From an uncultured Lachnospiraceae bacterium (GTDB taxonomy: Bacteria > Bacillota > Clostridia > Lachnospirales > Lachnospiraceae): a DNA stretch of 53,547 nt. The stretch covers positions 1-53,547 of the forward strand of contig CANRMI010000015.1 of NCBI GenBank assembly GCA_947631685.1, written 5' to 3'. The position numbers were made by a program, and so were the translations under genes. Below, one piece after another: positions 1 to 7,229 of the stretch; the stretch's first letter is position 1, and each line of letters begins with the position of its first letter. The notes below the pieces were generated by a model that saw nothing but the letters and a program-made list of their open reading frames with translations, was not told where the DNA came from and ran no database searches.

Positions 1-326
1 TTGAGGACTCTTTATTTCCTTATTCGGTATAGCGGAGGCGGCTGTCAATTCGACATAATTTTCTTGTGATACTTTAAGATACTACCTATACAAGGAAATA
101 TAGATAGTCCAGCAACGCACAAGTTGATAGTTGATATCATGGAGGGTGGCCAAGAAGCTTTTGAGCGCAGACAAATGATCTACACAGCATGGAACTAATG
201 ATGTCACGTTCTGTAAGAGCGTATTGTGAAGCTATTGATGAGCTGGAGGCGTTTTTTCTCAATAAGGTCTTGGATGTAAACGCGATTGTAGGGAGAATTT
301 GAGATACAAGTGAGCTGTTATAAGAG
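1..326 (+). other. Left edge of window: no complete gene, short coding-like fragments
   Basis: No convincing complete gene is seen. Frame 1 is open from 70 to a stop at 196-198 without an obvious start, and its C-terminal part (EGGQEAFERRQMIYTAWN) has protein-like composition. The same frame is stopped at 67-69. A 34-codon frame follows at 198-302 without a good ribosome binding site. These may be remnants of element genes or the tail of a broken gene, and no family is assigned. The region is the upstream side of the MmcQ-like gene at 327. Confidence 0.25.
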
Positions 327-755
327 ATGACACGACAAGAATTATTTACATGGATACGTCAGCAGTACGGAACAGAGCCGGAATACCCCTGGCATGACTG
401 GAATGCTGTGCTGCGGCACAATGACAATAATAAATGGTATGGTGTAGTTCTGGAAGTATCTGCTGATAAGTTGGGATTGCCGGAGGCAGGCATCGTTGAT
501 GTCCTTAATGTGAAAAGTGATCCGTTGCTGATTGGCTCTCTGCGTGGGCAGGATGGCTATTTTCCGGCCTATCACATGAATAAGGAAAAATGGCTCAGTA
601 TTCAGCTTGGCAAACCGGAGCTGGATGATGCCATCAAAGACCTGCTTTCTTTGAGCTATGAGCTGACAGCACCGAAAAAGCGCAACCCAAAATCATCAGC
701 AAAAAATCCGGGAGATTCCGCAAATGGCAAAGAAAAAGAAATTGACGAAGGCTGA
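327..755 (+). CDS. MmcQ/YjbR-family (CyaY-like fold) DNA-binding-type protein
   Basis: A protein of 142 aa. The first 115 residues match the MmcQ/YjbR pattern: an N-terminal TRQELFTWIRQQYG helix, a PEYPW segment, the WYGVVLEV strand, VDVLNVKSDP and a GYFPAYHMNKEKWLSI region. The family has a small double-wing fold and is often annotated as DNA-binding, but its biochemical role is not settled. The tail after residue 115 is lysine-, proline- and serine-rich and probably disordered. No strong ribosome binding site precedes the ATG. The 3' end overlaps the next gene by 32 bp, so the two are likely co-transcribed. Confidence 0.75.
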   Translation: MTRQELFTWIRQQYGTEPEYPWHDWNAVLRHNDNNKWYGVVLEVSADKLGLPEAGIVDVLNVKSDPLLIGSLRGQDGYFPAYHMNKEKWLSIQLGKPELDDAIKDLLSLSYELTAPKKRNPKSSAKNPGDSANGKEKEIDEG

Positions 756-1155
756 GCGAAAGGAAGCACGCCTCCGAAAAGGCAAGCAGTGGCTGCTCAC
801 CTATACCGGCTCACCGAAAAAGATGAACAAGCATTACCGGGAACGCTTTCATGTGGATGCTGTGACGGCTGCTAAAGATTTGCAGGAGCTGGGGGTCAAC
901 TATACACAGGAGCAGCTTGACCAGATTAAACGGGCCGAAGAACAGCGGCTCCGGCAGCGGAGAATGGAGCGGGAAGCGAAGGAACGGGAGCGGCTGGCAG
1001 AACTGTATAAGGACTGCGATGGTCGTTTTGCTTTTATCGCTGGATATACAGATGGCGGCGCACCGTATGGTGTGATGTGGGAAGAAGTCGGCATTGATCC
1101 GGGACTGCCGTTCGAGGAAAAAGTGAAGCTCTATCACATGCAGATGTTAGGCTGA
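724..1155 (+). CDS. Hypothetical lysine/arginine-rich protein
   Basis: A protein of 143 aa that starts inside the end of the MmcQ-like gene, with a GGGAG-type site about 9 nt upstream of the ATG. The first 30 residues are very basic (MAKKKKLTKAERKEARLRKGK). Residues about 60-95 form a charged helix (EEQRLRQRRMEREAKERERL), probably coiled coil. The C-terminal part holds a compact segment, GRFAFIAGYTDGGAPYGVMW. No catalytic motif was recognised. It is an accessory gene of the element and its function is unknown. Confidence 0.6.
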   Translation: MAKKKKLTKAERKEARLRKGKQWLLTYTGSPKKMNKHYRERFHVDAVTAAKDLQELGVNYTQEQLDQIKRAEEQRLRQRRMEREAKERERLAELYKDCDGRFAFIAGYTDGGAPYGVMWEEVGIDPGLPFEEKVKLYHMQMLG

Positions 1156-1189
1156 TAATTGTGCAAGCACCGCCTGCACAATTTGCAAC

Positions 1190-1217
1190 AAAAAAGAGGA
1201 GTCAGTCCAGGCTCCTC
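1190..1217 (-). terminator. Intrinsic terminator of the XRE-ImmA operon
   Basis: On the minus strand a GAGGAG (1217-1212) and CTCCTC (1201-1196) stem is followed by six T residues (1195-1190), about 10 nt after the ImmA stop codon. A separate perfect 9-bp inverted repeat, AATTGTGCA and TGCACAATT at 1157-1183, lies between the two convergent genes and may end transcription from the left. Confidence 0.7.
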
Positions 1218-1226
1218 GAAGGTACA

Positions 1227-1739
1227 TTATTTCAAAAAGTTGCTCTTATGTTCCAGTGCGTGCAGATTATATCCAAGTGTGGCCAGGTGTGCTACCTTCA
1301 GCGCAACCAGATTGATGTCAGTGGACATCGCACTGGCAATCTGCTCGGCTGTGTATCCATACTCATAGATGTAACGAAGGACTTCATCGCTGTCCATCAG
1401 GATTTCTGCTGCTACGATATTGGCCTCATATTCCGGCTTGGATTTCATGTCATAGAGCATGAACTCATGAATCGGGGTGGTTTTCGCCATATTCCGGTGA
1501 AGCTGGTCATGCCCTAATTCATGTGCGCACACGATGCGCAGCATATTTTCATCCAGACTGTTATTCAGGAAAATAAAGCGATTTCGTTTAATCACCCGGT
1601 ACATTCCCTTCAGGGAGCCGAAATTTTCACAAAGCATGACATTGATACCAAGCTGCCTTGCAATTTCAAAAGGGTCTCTGGAACCGCAGCGTTTTACCAG
1701 TTTCTCACCGACCCGTGAAAGCTGTTCCGCATTCATCAT
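1227..1739 (-). CDS. ImmA/IrrE-family zinc metallopeptidase (anti-repressor type)
   Basis: A protein of 170 aa with the zinc-peptidase motif HELGH (in CAHELGHDQLH), the HExxH signature of the ImmA/IrrE (COG2856) family. Known members cleave XRE-type repressors, for example ImmA on ImmR in ICEBs1 and IrrE/PprI on DdrO in Deinococcus, in response to DNA damage or cell density. A C-terminal helical part (DEVLRYIYEYGYTAEQIASAMS) resembles the family's winged segment. The gene lies 45 bp downstream of an XRE repressor gene in the same direction, so that repressor is the likely substrate. A GGAGGTGGT site precedes two consecutive ATG codons (1739 and 1736), and either could be the start. Confidence 0.85.
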   Translation of the reverse strand: MMNAEQLSRVGEKLVKRCGSRDPFEIARQLGINVMLCENFGSLKGMYRVIKRNRFIFLNNSLDENMLRIVCAHELGHDQLHRNMAKTTPIHEFMLYDMKSKPEYEANIVAAEILMDSDEVLRYIYEYGYTAEQIASAMSTDINLVALKVAHLATLGYNLHALEHKSNFLK

Positions 1740-1784
1740 ACCACCTCCAGTTTACAGTATAGCGAAAAGTGTGTACGATAAATA

Positions 1785-2201
1785 TCACTGATCGGATTTT
1801 TTACGCCTCGTTTTCGGGGCGTATTTTTTATTGTTCTCTTTGGCGATCCAGTAGGCATCGGTCAGAGCTTTATAAGCTCCTTCGATGGCATCTTCGCTTA
1901 ATTCGCCGCCAGCGAACATACCGGTCACTTCGCTGACCAGTTCTTCAATATCTTTCGCTGCTTTTGCGCCGCCTTTTTCATGAGCTTCTACGACATAGGT
2001 GCCGCTGCTTCCCAGCAGGTACTCAGTAGTAGTATTCAGCGCATCCGCAATCTTCTGGATCGTGACCATATTGGATGGTTTACGGCTGCCAAGCTCATAA
2101 TTCTGAATTGTGCGGGCGGTTACACCGGCCTTCTCTGCAAGTTCTACCTGAGTTAAATTGGCTTCTGTTCTTTTTTCTTTCAACCTTTCTTTGAAGACCA
2201 T
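1785..2201 (-). CDS. XRE-family repressor (ImmR/DdrO-like)
   Basis: A protein of 138 aa beginning MVFKERLKEKR. The chosen ATG at 2201 has an AAAGAGG site 8 nt upstream. A longer frame upstream to 2264 lacks a site and would overlap the operator region. Residues about 5-60 form a Cro/CI-type helix-turn-helix (LTQVELAEKAGVTARTIQNYE, split around the recognition helix). The C-terminal half is acidic then basic, ending in a lysine-rich tail. It heads an operon with the ImmA/IrrE peptidase and is divergent from the polymerase operon. The repeated CACGAA/TTCGTG hexamers between them are its probable binding sites. The regulatory model is inferred from context. Confidence 0.85.
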   Translation of the reverse strand: MVFKERLKEKRTEANLTQVELAEKAGVTARTIQNYELGSRKPSNMVTIQKIADALNTTTEYLLGSSGTYVVEAHEKGGAKAAKDIEELVSEVTGMFAGGELSEDAIEGAYKALTDAYWIAKENNKKYAPKTRRKKSDQ

Positions 2202-2257
2202 AGGAATACCTCTTTCTTTTTTAATAACAAACACGAACACTTTTTCATAAAATCCTA

Positions 2258-2286
2258 TTGACACGAAAAACTGTACTTGCTATAAT
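2258..2286 (+). promoter_or_regulatory. Consensus SigA promoter of the polymerase operon
   Basis: TTGACA at 2258-2263 and TATAAT at 2281-2286 are separated by exactly 17 bp. A CACGAA hexamer (2262-2267) overlaps the -35 element, so repressor binding there would block RNA polymerase. The predicted transcript starts near 2293 and reaches the polymerase ATG at 2403. Confidence 0.85.
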
Positions 2287-2317
2287 GACGATGAAAACAC
2301 GAAATACAATTCGTGTA

Positions 2318-2349
2318 ATTATAGTATCACAAGAAATGCTGTGTGTCAA
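2318..2349 (-). promoter_or_regulatory. Probable leftward promoter of the XRE-ImmA operon
   Basis: On the minus strand TTGACA (2349-2344) and TATAAT (2323-2318) are present with a long 20-bp spacer. A TACTAT shifted 3 bp gives a 17-bp spacing. Either would be flanked by the hexamer copies, allowing the repressor to control its own operon. Confidence 0.45.
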
Positions 2350-2402
2350 TGCGTTCGTGAAAAGTTGTTCGTGCTTTCACGAACGGAGAGGAGGAATACG
2401 AG

Positions 2403-3638
2403 ATGCAAAGAGTGATTCTTCATTGTGATATGAATAATTTCTATGCCTCTGTCGAGTGTATGCTGAACCCGGAACTGAAGAACAAGCCGGTGGCAGTGTG
2501 CGGTTCTGTGGAGGAACGGCATGGTATCGTACTTGCGAAGAACTATGCAGCAAAGGCGTTTGGTGTTTCCACGGGGGAGGCAATCTGGCAGGCAAAGCAG
2601 AAGTGCCAGGATCTTGTGATCGTGGAGCCGCACTATGAGCGATATATGAAGTTTTCAAAGCTGGCTCGTGAAATATACGGTCGTTATACTGATCAGATCG
2701 AGCCGTATGGGATGGACGAATGCTGGCTGGATGTGACCGGAAGCGGCTGCATGGGAACCGGATTTGAAATTGCAGATGAGATTCGCAGAACGGTTAAGTT
2801 TGAATTGGGACTTACGATTTCCGCAGGAGTGAGTTTCAACAAGATTTTTGCCAAGCTTGGGTCGGATATGAAAAAGCCGGATGCGATTACCTGCATCGAA
2901 GCAGATTCATTCCGTGAGAAGATTTGGTGTCTTCCTGCCTCTGACTTGCTTGGAGTCGGCAGAGCGACCGAGAAGGTTTTATCTGGTTATGGGATTCATA
3001 CGATTGGGGAACTTGCTGCAACATCGGATGATTTCTTGAAGTGCCGCCTTGGAAAGAATGGACTGGCGATTAAGAAATATGCCAATGGACTGGATGATTC
3101 GCCGGTTATGCGTTCCGATTATGTCTCCCCAGTAAAGAGCATTGGGCACGGGATAACGACCATGCAGGATTTGGAGAATAACGCCGAAGTCTGGTGTATC
3201 ATGCTGGAGCTGGTGCAAGAGATTGGAACCAAGCTGCGAACGCATAAAAAGAAAGCTGGCGGAATAGCGATTTCCATCCGCAACAACGAGCTTTACACGA
3301 AAGAGTGGCAGTGCCGGATTAGTATTCCGACACAAAGCCCCACCTATCTGGCGAAAACCGCATTTGCTCTGTTTGCAAAGAATTATCAGTGGGAGCATCC
3401 GATTCGTTCAGTGACAGTTCGGGCAATCAACCTGTTTGAAGAGGATTGTCCGATACAATACGACCTATTCACCGACGTGAAATCACTGGATCGTCAGGAA
3501 CGGCTGGATGCAGCGATTGAGCAGATTCGATTCCGATTTGGGAAAGATGCGATTAAAAATGGGGTACTTTTTCAGAAAAGCAAGATGCCGACAGAGCGAA
3601 AAGTGGATTTGGTTATGCCGACAGGAATGATTGGTTAA
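2403..3638 (+). CDS. Y-family DNA polymerase (UmuC/DinB-like), translesion synthesis
   Basis: A protein of 411 aa with the Y-family palm and fingers motifs. The N-terminal HCDMNNFYASVE carries the first metal-binding aspartate and an aromatic steric gate. IEPYGMDECWLD holds the second acidic pair. It also has the AGVSFNKIFAKLGSDMKKP strand-turn (helix-hairpin region) and a little-finger domain in the last 150 residues. It would copy damaged DNA with low fidelity. A GGAGAGGAGG site precedes the ATG. It starts a four-gene operon with a small protein, an ImmA/IrrE peptidase and a zinc ribbon. A second, chromosomal DinB is encoded at 46435-47670, so this copy is likely an element-borne inducible mutagenesis polymerase. 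Confidence 0.93.
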   Translation: MQRVILHCDMNNFYASVECMLNPELKNKPVAVCGSVEERHGIVLAKNYAAKAFGVSTGEAIWQAKQKCQDLVIVEPHYERYMKFSKLAREIYGRYTDQIEPYGMDECWLDVTGSGCMGTGFEIADEIRRTVKFELGLTISAGVSFNKIFAKLGSDMKKPDAITCIEADSFREKIWCLPASDLLGVGRATEKVLSGYGIHTIGELAATSDDFLKCRLGKNGLAIKKYANGLDDSPVMRSDYVSPVKSIGHGITTMQDLENNAEVWCIMLELVQEIGTKLRTHKKKAGGIAISIRNNELYTKEWQCRISIPTQSPTYLAKTAFALFAKNYQWEHPIRSVTVRAINLFEEDCPIQYDLFTDVKSLDRQERLDAAIEQIRFRFGKDAIKNGVLFQKSKMPTERKVDLVMPTGMIG

Positions 3639-3719
3639 TACAGCACCGGTAGAATCTGGTGAGTTCTTTGCTAAAAGAAGTCAACACATTCGCCGGTTTA
3701 CAGAGAAGGAGCGTAGAAT

Positions 3720-3980
3720 ATGTCGGAACAGAAATGTAGAAAAGTATATGTACCTGTGAATTTAGATGTGGATGCAGAGGGAAATATCCGTCCGCGTCTG
3801 ATTCGGTGGATTGACGGACGGGTGTATGAGATCGACCGATTGAAGCATAAGTGTCGGGCTGCTTCCACGAAGGTAGGTGGCTGCGGAATCCGCTATACGG
3901 TCATGATCGGTGGGCATGAGAGTTTCCTGTACAACGAAGATGAAAAATGGTTCGTTGAAGCAAAGGAGCCGTGCCTATGA
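3720..3980 (+). CDS. Small conserved protein of Y-family polymerase operons
   Basis: A protein of 86 aa with no signal or membrane segment. It contains a repeated beta-strand pattern: IRPRLIRWIDGRVYEIDR, then VGGCGIRYTVMIGGHESFLY and a final WFVEAKEPCL. Small proteins with this GGCGIRYTV-type core are often seen beside Y-family polymerases in Firmicutes, from memory and not checked here. It may be a polymerase accessory factor, but no biochemical role is known to me. Its stop overlaps the ATG of the peptidase gene (ATGA), so translation is probably coupled. Confidence 0.65.
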   Translation: MSEQKCRKVYVPVNLDVDAEGNIRPRLIRWIDGRVYEIDRLKHKCRAASTKVGGCGIRYTVMIGGHESFLYNEDEKWFVEAKEPCL

Positions 3981-4708
3981 TCCTTTCGCAGAAAAACATA
4001 GAAGAAATCGCTGTTGCAGTGATAAGAGATTTTCAAAAGTCCTTTTTCGGCAGCGAAGCAGATGATCCGGCAAGATTCGCACTTCCGACACCCATTGACC
4101 AGTTTGCATCCGATTATCTGAACCTGAAGGTGTCATTTCAAAAGTTGTCCTCGGACGGAAGCATCTATGGTCTGACCGCGTATGTGGATACAGAATATCA
4201 GATTGAAGTCGATGGAAGTCAGAGGAGCATCTTCCTGAAAACCAATGATGTGGTTCTGGACAAGAGCTTCATTGAACCGGAGAATATACGGAAACTCTGC
4301 GGAAAACGCAGATTTACGCTGGCACATGAGTGCGCTCACCAGATACTGTTTCAGCTGGATTCCGATGACCGAAAGATAGCCTGCCATAAGAGACCGGAAG
4401 TTCGGAAAAATGGTTCCCGTGTCCTGAGAACGCAGGAAGATTGGAACGAGTGGCAGGCCAATACGCTGGGAGCTGCCATCCTGATGCCCCAGTCAGAAGT
4501 GGATCGGGCGATGTGGTTCATCAACAGCAGAAAGCCTCTGACCTGTTATGGATGGCGTTTTTACGACAGTGACCAAGTGAAGATAGATACCTTCTGTGGT
4601 GTCTTTGGTGTTTCGAGATCAGCAGCAGCTATCCGATTGGAACAACTGGGCTATCTGAACCGGAAAAAGGATTATGAATATCGTGATCCATTGGAGGTGT
4701 GGCCATGA
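3977..4708 (+). CDS. ImmA/IrrE-family zinc metallopeptidase, second copy
   Basis: A protein of 243 aa. The motif HECAH (in FTLAHECAHQILF) is an HExxH zinc-peptidase site. Downstream EWQANTLGAAILMP is the conserved helix with the third metal-ligand region, found in IrrE-like proteins. The ATG at 3977 is chosen because AAAGGAG lies 8 nt upstream and the codon overlaps the stop of the previous gene; a GTG two codons earlier is possible. A C-terminal winged region (VFGVSRSAAAIRLEQLGYL) resembles the HTH-like part of the family. It differs clearly in sequence from the peptidase at 1227 and sits in the polymerase operon, so it could cleave the XRE protein at 1785 or the one at 5182. Confidence 0.85.
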   Translation: MILSQKNIEEIAVAVIRDFQKSFFGSEADDPARFALPTPIDQFASDYLNLKVSFQKLSSDGSIYGLTAYVDTEYQIEVDGSQRSIFLKTNDVVLDKSFIEPENIRKLCGKRRFTLAHECAHQILFQLDSDDRKIACHKRPEVRKNGSRVLRTQEDWNEWQANTLGAAILMPQSEVDRAMWFINSRKPLTCYGWRFYDSDQVKIDTFCGVFGVSRSAAAIRLEQLGYLNRKKDYEYRDPLEVWP

Positions 4709-4965
4709 GCAGGAATATCAGAGTATCGGAACCATCTGCGGAAATGCAGATTAAAATCATCCGGGCAAAAGATGCGATTGCTTCACAAAAGCCCAGGACT
4801 GTCAGGTGCCCTTATTGCCGACACAATTCAATCATCGTCTTTGAGGATACCAGAGGACATGTGCAGACCAAATGCAAGGCCTGCGGACGCGAGACCGTCT
4901 TCAATGTTTTGGAGATGAGAAGATTACGGAGATTGCAGCTCTACTATTCGTCTTTGAATGGTTGA
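4705..4965 (+). CDS. Small zinc-ribbon protein
   Basis: A protein of 86 aa with two cysteine knuckles, CPYC (in RTVRCPYCRHNS) and CKAC (in QTKCKACGRET), spaced about 24 residues apart, typical of a zinc ribbon. The ATG at 4705 overlaps the upstream TGA and has TTGGAGGTG in front; a GTG two codons earlier would give 88 aa. It ends the polymerase operon. It may bind nucleic acid or act as a regulator, and no specific family was recognised. Confidence 0.65.
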   Translation: MSRNIRVSEPSAEMQIKIIRAKDAIASQKPRTVRCPYCRHNSIIVFEDTRGHVQTKCKACGRETVFNVLEMRRLRRLQLYYSSLNG

Positions 4966-5048
4966 GATGACAATAAATAACCCTATTAACACAATTTTAT
5001 AAGTCATAGCTGTGCTGTGGAGCCGCTGACAGGCGAAGTCTTCCGAAT

Positions 5049-5131
5049 GCCGCATGAGACAGAATTATGGGATACCCATGTTCTGTTTTATCGGCACAGG
5101 ATTTTTCTTCACCGTCATGCGGCTCTTTTTT
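5049..5131 (+). terminator. Nested hairpin with U-tract after the polymerase operon
   Basis: A 9-bp stem GCCGCATGA (5049-5057) and TCATGCGGC (5115-5123) is followed by TCTTTTTTT. Enclosed in its loop is a second hairpin made of ACAGAA..ATGGG and CCCAT..TCTGT (5059-5087). The outer stem plus T-run would work as a terminator for the operon, but the large structured loop is unusual for a simple terminator. The structure ends about 50 bp before the next gene, so it could also be an attenuator in the leader of the XRE gene at 5182. Confidence 0.6.
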
Positions 5132-5181
5132 TGACCTTCCGTCGATCCGGTTCTGTACCGGCTGTGCGGAAGGAGAAACGT

Positions 5182-5472
5182 ATGTATTTTGACGCAAAAG
5201 AGTTTGGTAAGAGACTTCACGATGTTCGCACTTCCCGTGGCATTACGCAGGAGGAACTGGCGGTTCGCCTGGGCCTGGCAAGCAAGCAGCATGTCAGCCG
5301 CATGGAGAACGGTGAACGCAGCTGCTCTATTGACTTGCTGATTGAACTGTCCTGCATCCTCCATGTCAGCACGGATTATCTTCTGATGGGCAGCGAGCCA
5401 AGCAAAGAGGAAGTCAAAAATGATCTTCTTAGTATTATTTCGGAGCTGTCTACGATTGCGAAAAAAATCTAA
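5182..5472 (+). CDS. Small XRE-family transcriptional regulator
   Basis: A protein of 96 aa. The ATG at 5182 is chosen because GGAAGGAGAAA lies just upstream; the frame extends to 5017 but that part overlaps the hairpin structure. Residues about 8-64 form a Cro/CI helix-turn-helix (GITQEELAVRLGL and SKQHVSRMENGERS), followed by the typical VSTDYLLMG strand. The short C-terminal helix (NDLLSIISELSTIAKKI) may be a dimerisation element. It is a probable element regulator whose target is unknown. Confidence 0.85.
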   Translation: MYFDAKEFGKRLHDVRTSRGITQEELAVRLGLASKQHVSRMENGERSCSIDLLIELSCILHVSTDYLLMGSEPSKEEVKNDLLSIISELSTIAKKI

Positions 5473-5950
5473 AAAGCATTAGGCGCAATATAACTGCTGA
5501 CGGCGTAGAATCATGGTGGCTATCTTGGTGGATACCTTGATGGGTGTCATCCTCTAAGTTATCATGGGTTGCGTCATAGGACTTATCATTGGCTGTACCC
5601 ATGATAGAGTGAGCATGAGTGATTTGAGCACCCTCACTGCCGTGGGCAATAAGGTGGATAAAAAGATTCAAAACTGTGTGTGGGATGTCCGGCGATTTAT
5701 CTTGCTCACTAACTTGGTCATTGACTAAGTTTTTCTGACTAAGTTGGTAATTTACATTTTTCAAGATGACTCTGAAATCTGTTGCCGTTGAGAAAATTTT
5801 CGGATTATATGCCGCTGTATATCCAGGCGGCTTTTCGGTTTCCCTGACGATTTTGCGTAGGCCGCTTCCATGACGCTCCATGTATTTCATGCGGTGGAAC
5901 GGGTCAGCAATCACAGGGCTTGCCATATTGAACGGATACTTTTTAGTGTC
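5450..5950 (-). pseudogene. Decayed AlbA_2/HATPase_c_4 (RecG-like) regulator, C-terminal remnant
   Basis: The minus frame contains blocks typical of the C-terminal half of AlbA_2/HATPase_c_4 proteins, the predicted regulators often annotated as ATP-dependent DNA helicase RecG-related. These are PVIADPFHRMKYMERHGSGL and FSTATDFRVILKNVNY, followed by a linker with NDQVSEQ and DATHDNLEDDTHQ-like repeats, as seen in the family's variable tail. The N-terminal AlbA_2 domain and the first ATPase motifs are absent. The frame continues upstream into the promoter of the next operon with unrelated sequence. It is therefore a 5'-truncated remnant, not a gene of the ATPase operon. Confidence 0.6.
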
Positions 5951-5984
5951 AAAAGCAAATCGGAAAATAAAAACGGAAAATCCG

Positions 5985-6013
5985 TTGATATTTTCTGATT
6001 TGCGGCGTATAAT
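5985..6013 (+). promoter_or_regulatory. Promoter of the AAA ATPase operon with overlapping palindrome
   Basis: TTGATA (5985-5990) and TATAAT (6008-6013) are spaced by 17 bp. A palindrome, AACGGA-aaa-TCCGTT (5972-5986), overlaps the -35. A direct repeat of GAAAATAAAAACG occurs at 5963 and 6024, on either side of the promoter. These look like operator sites for a regulator, possibly the XRE protein at 5182. Confidence 0.7.
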
Positions 6014-6065
6014 AAGATTATAAGAAAATAAAAACGAAAAAACTGTTTTTAGAGGAGGACTACCT

Positions 6066-7217
6066 ATGAAAATACTCCGCATCACCGCACAAGGACTCCC
6101 ATTATTCAAAAAAGACTTGGATATTTGCTTTTATACGCAGCAACGTGTTTGCGAAGAGGACAAAGATAGTCTTTACCGTTTGACGGATAACTACTATCTC
6201 CACTCTGCCTGTGCTTTCATTGGAATTAACGCATCTGGCAAGACCTCGGTATTAAAGGTCATTAGCTTGGCCTTAAATATTGTGAAAAATGAGCCCATCA
6301 ATCATGTGGAGGCAAAAAGCATTCTTGGCGGAGCGAAGAATGCTACAATCCGCACATATTTTTATGATAAGCGCAGCTACGTCTGCTGCTTGGAAACTGT
6401 AATTGCAGCAAAGAAGTCGAAAACAGGGGAATATATGTATTCGATTCTGTCTGAAAGCCTTTGGGAAAAACCAATTGCAACCGTTAAGTCGAAAAAGTAT
6501 CTGACAGATTTTACAGGAATGAAGCCTGTAGAGCAGCGCAATAGCGATGAAGCATACCTTTCTGATGATGTCAGCTTTGTCATTGCACATAATAAAAAAG
6601 CGAATGATACAGTGGAAATATTCAGCCTGCTTTCCTATACGAATGTGAATGTGCTTCCATTTACCGAAGATATTCCATTGGAGGTAATTGCATTTCTCGA
6701 TCCGACCATTGAGAAATTGTGTTTTGAACAGACAGAGGGAAAAACATTTATCCACTTGAAGTTTAAGGATGAAGAAGAGATTATCCTGAATAATGCGGCA
6801 GACCTTGAGCAGTATCTGTCCTCTGGTACGATTAAGGGTATTATTACATTCTCGATGGTAAAGGAAGTTCTTCATTCAGGTGGTTATCTTCTGGTAGATG
6901 AAATAGAGAATCATTTCAACAAGGAAATTGTAACGACCTTAGTGCGCTTCTTTATGGACAGCCGACTGAACAAAAATGGCGGAACGCTTATTTTCACTAC
7001 GCATTATCCGGAACTGCTGGACGAATATGACCGAAATGACGGAATTTGTATCGTTAGAAACCGTAATGGCATTACAGCAGAAAATCTGAGCTATATATTG
7101 AAACGTAATGATATTAAAAAGAGTGATGCTTACCAGAGCGGCTTCCTTGAGGGAACAACGCCAGCATATGAAGCGTATATGCGCTTGAAGAAAAGCCTGG
7201 CTGCTTCAATCAATTAA
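6066..7217 (+). CDS. AAA-family ATPase (AAA_21/RloA- or AbiLi-like), probable defence ATPase
   Basis: A protein of 383 aa. The Walker A motif is GINASGKTSVLK near residue 57. The Walker B and adjacent switch are LLVDEIENHF and TLIFTTHYPELLDEYD in the C-terminal third. This is the ABC-ATPase-like AAA_21/AAA_15 arrangement found in RloA, AbiLi and other phage-defence ATPases. It has an AGGAGG site before the ATG and lies 12 bp upstream of a small RloB/TOPRIM-like gene. The pairing of such an ATPase with a nuclease-like partner in a mobile element suggests abortive-infection-type defence. That role is inferred, and the exact system is not identified from sequence alone. Both genes are AT-richer than their neighbours. 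Confidence 0.85.
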   Translation: MKILRITAQGLPLFKKDLDICFYTQQRVCEEDKDSLYRLTDNYYLHSACAFIGINASGKTSVLKVISLALNIVKNEPINHVEAKSILGGAKNATIRTYFYDKRSYVCCLETVIAAKKSKTGEYMYSILSESLWEKPIATVKSKKYLTDFTGMKPVEQRNSDEAYLSDDVSFVIAHNKKANDTVEIFSLLSYTNVNVLPFTEDIPLEVIAFLDPTIEKLCFEQTEGKTFIHLKFKDEEEIILNNAADLEQYLSSGTIKGIITFSMVKEVLHSGGYLLVDEIENHFNKEIVTTLVRFFMDSRLNKNGGTLIFTTHYPELLDEYDRNDGICIVRNRNGITAENLSYILKRNDIKKSDAYQSGFLEGTTPAYEAYMRLKKSLAASIN

Positions 7218-7229
7218 GGAGGCGGCAGA

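Larger units (their letters stand above)
2232..2383. promoter_or_regulatory. Operator cluster: seven CACGAA/TTCGTG hexamers in the divergent region
   Basis: CACGAA occurs at 2232, 2262, 2298 and 2378, and TTCGTG at 2310, 2354 and 2368. They make an inverted pair with a 6-nt gap (2298-2315), an opposed pair with a 4-nt gap (2368-2383), a direct pair 14 bp apart (2354, 2368) and two single copies. One copy overlaps the -35 of the rightward promoter and others flank the leftward promoter. Seven copies of one hexamer in 152 bp, in an intergenic region between a repressor gene and a polymerase gene, is most simply read as a multi-site operator for the XRE protein. Confidence 0.75.

Noticed and set aside
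5017..5181. N-terminal extension of the small XRE regulator
   Set aside because: This part of the frame covers the nested hairpin and lacks a ribosome binding site; the ATG at 5182 has one.
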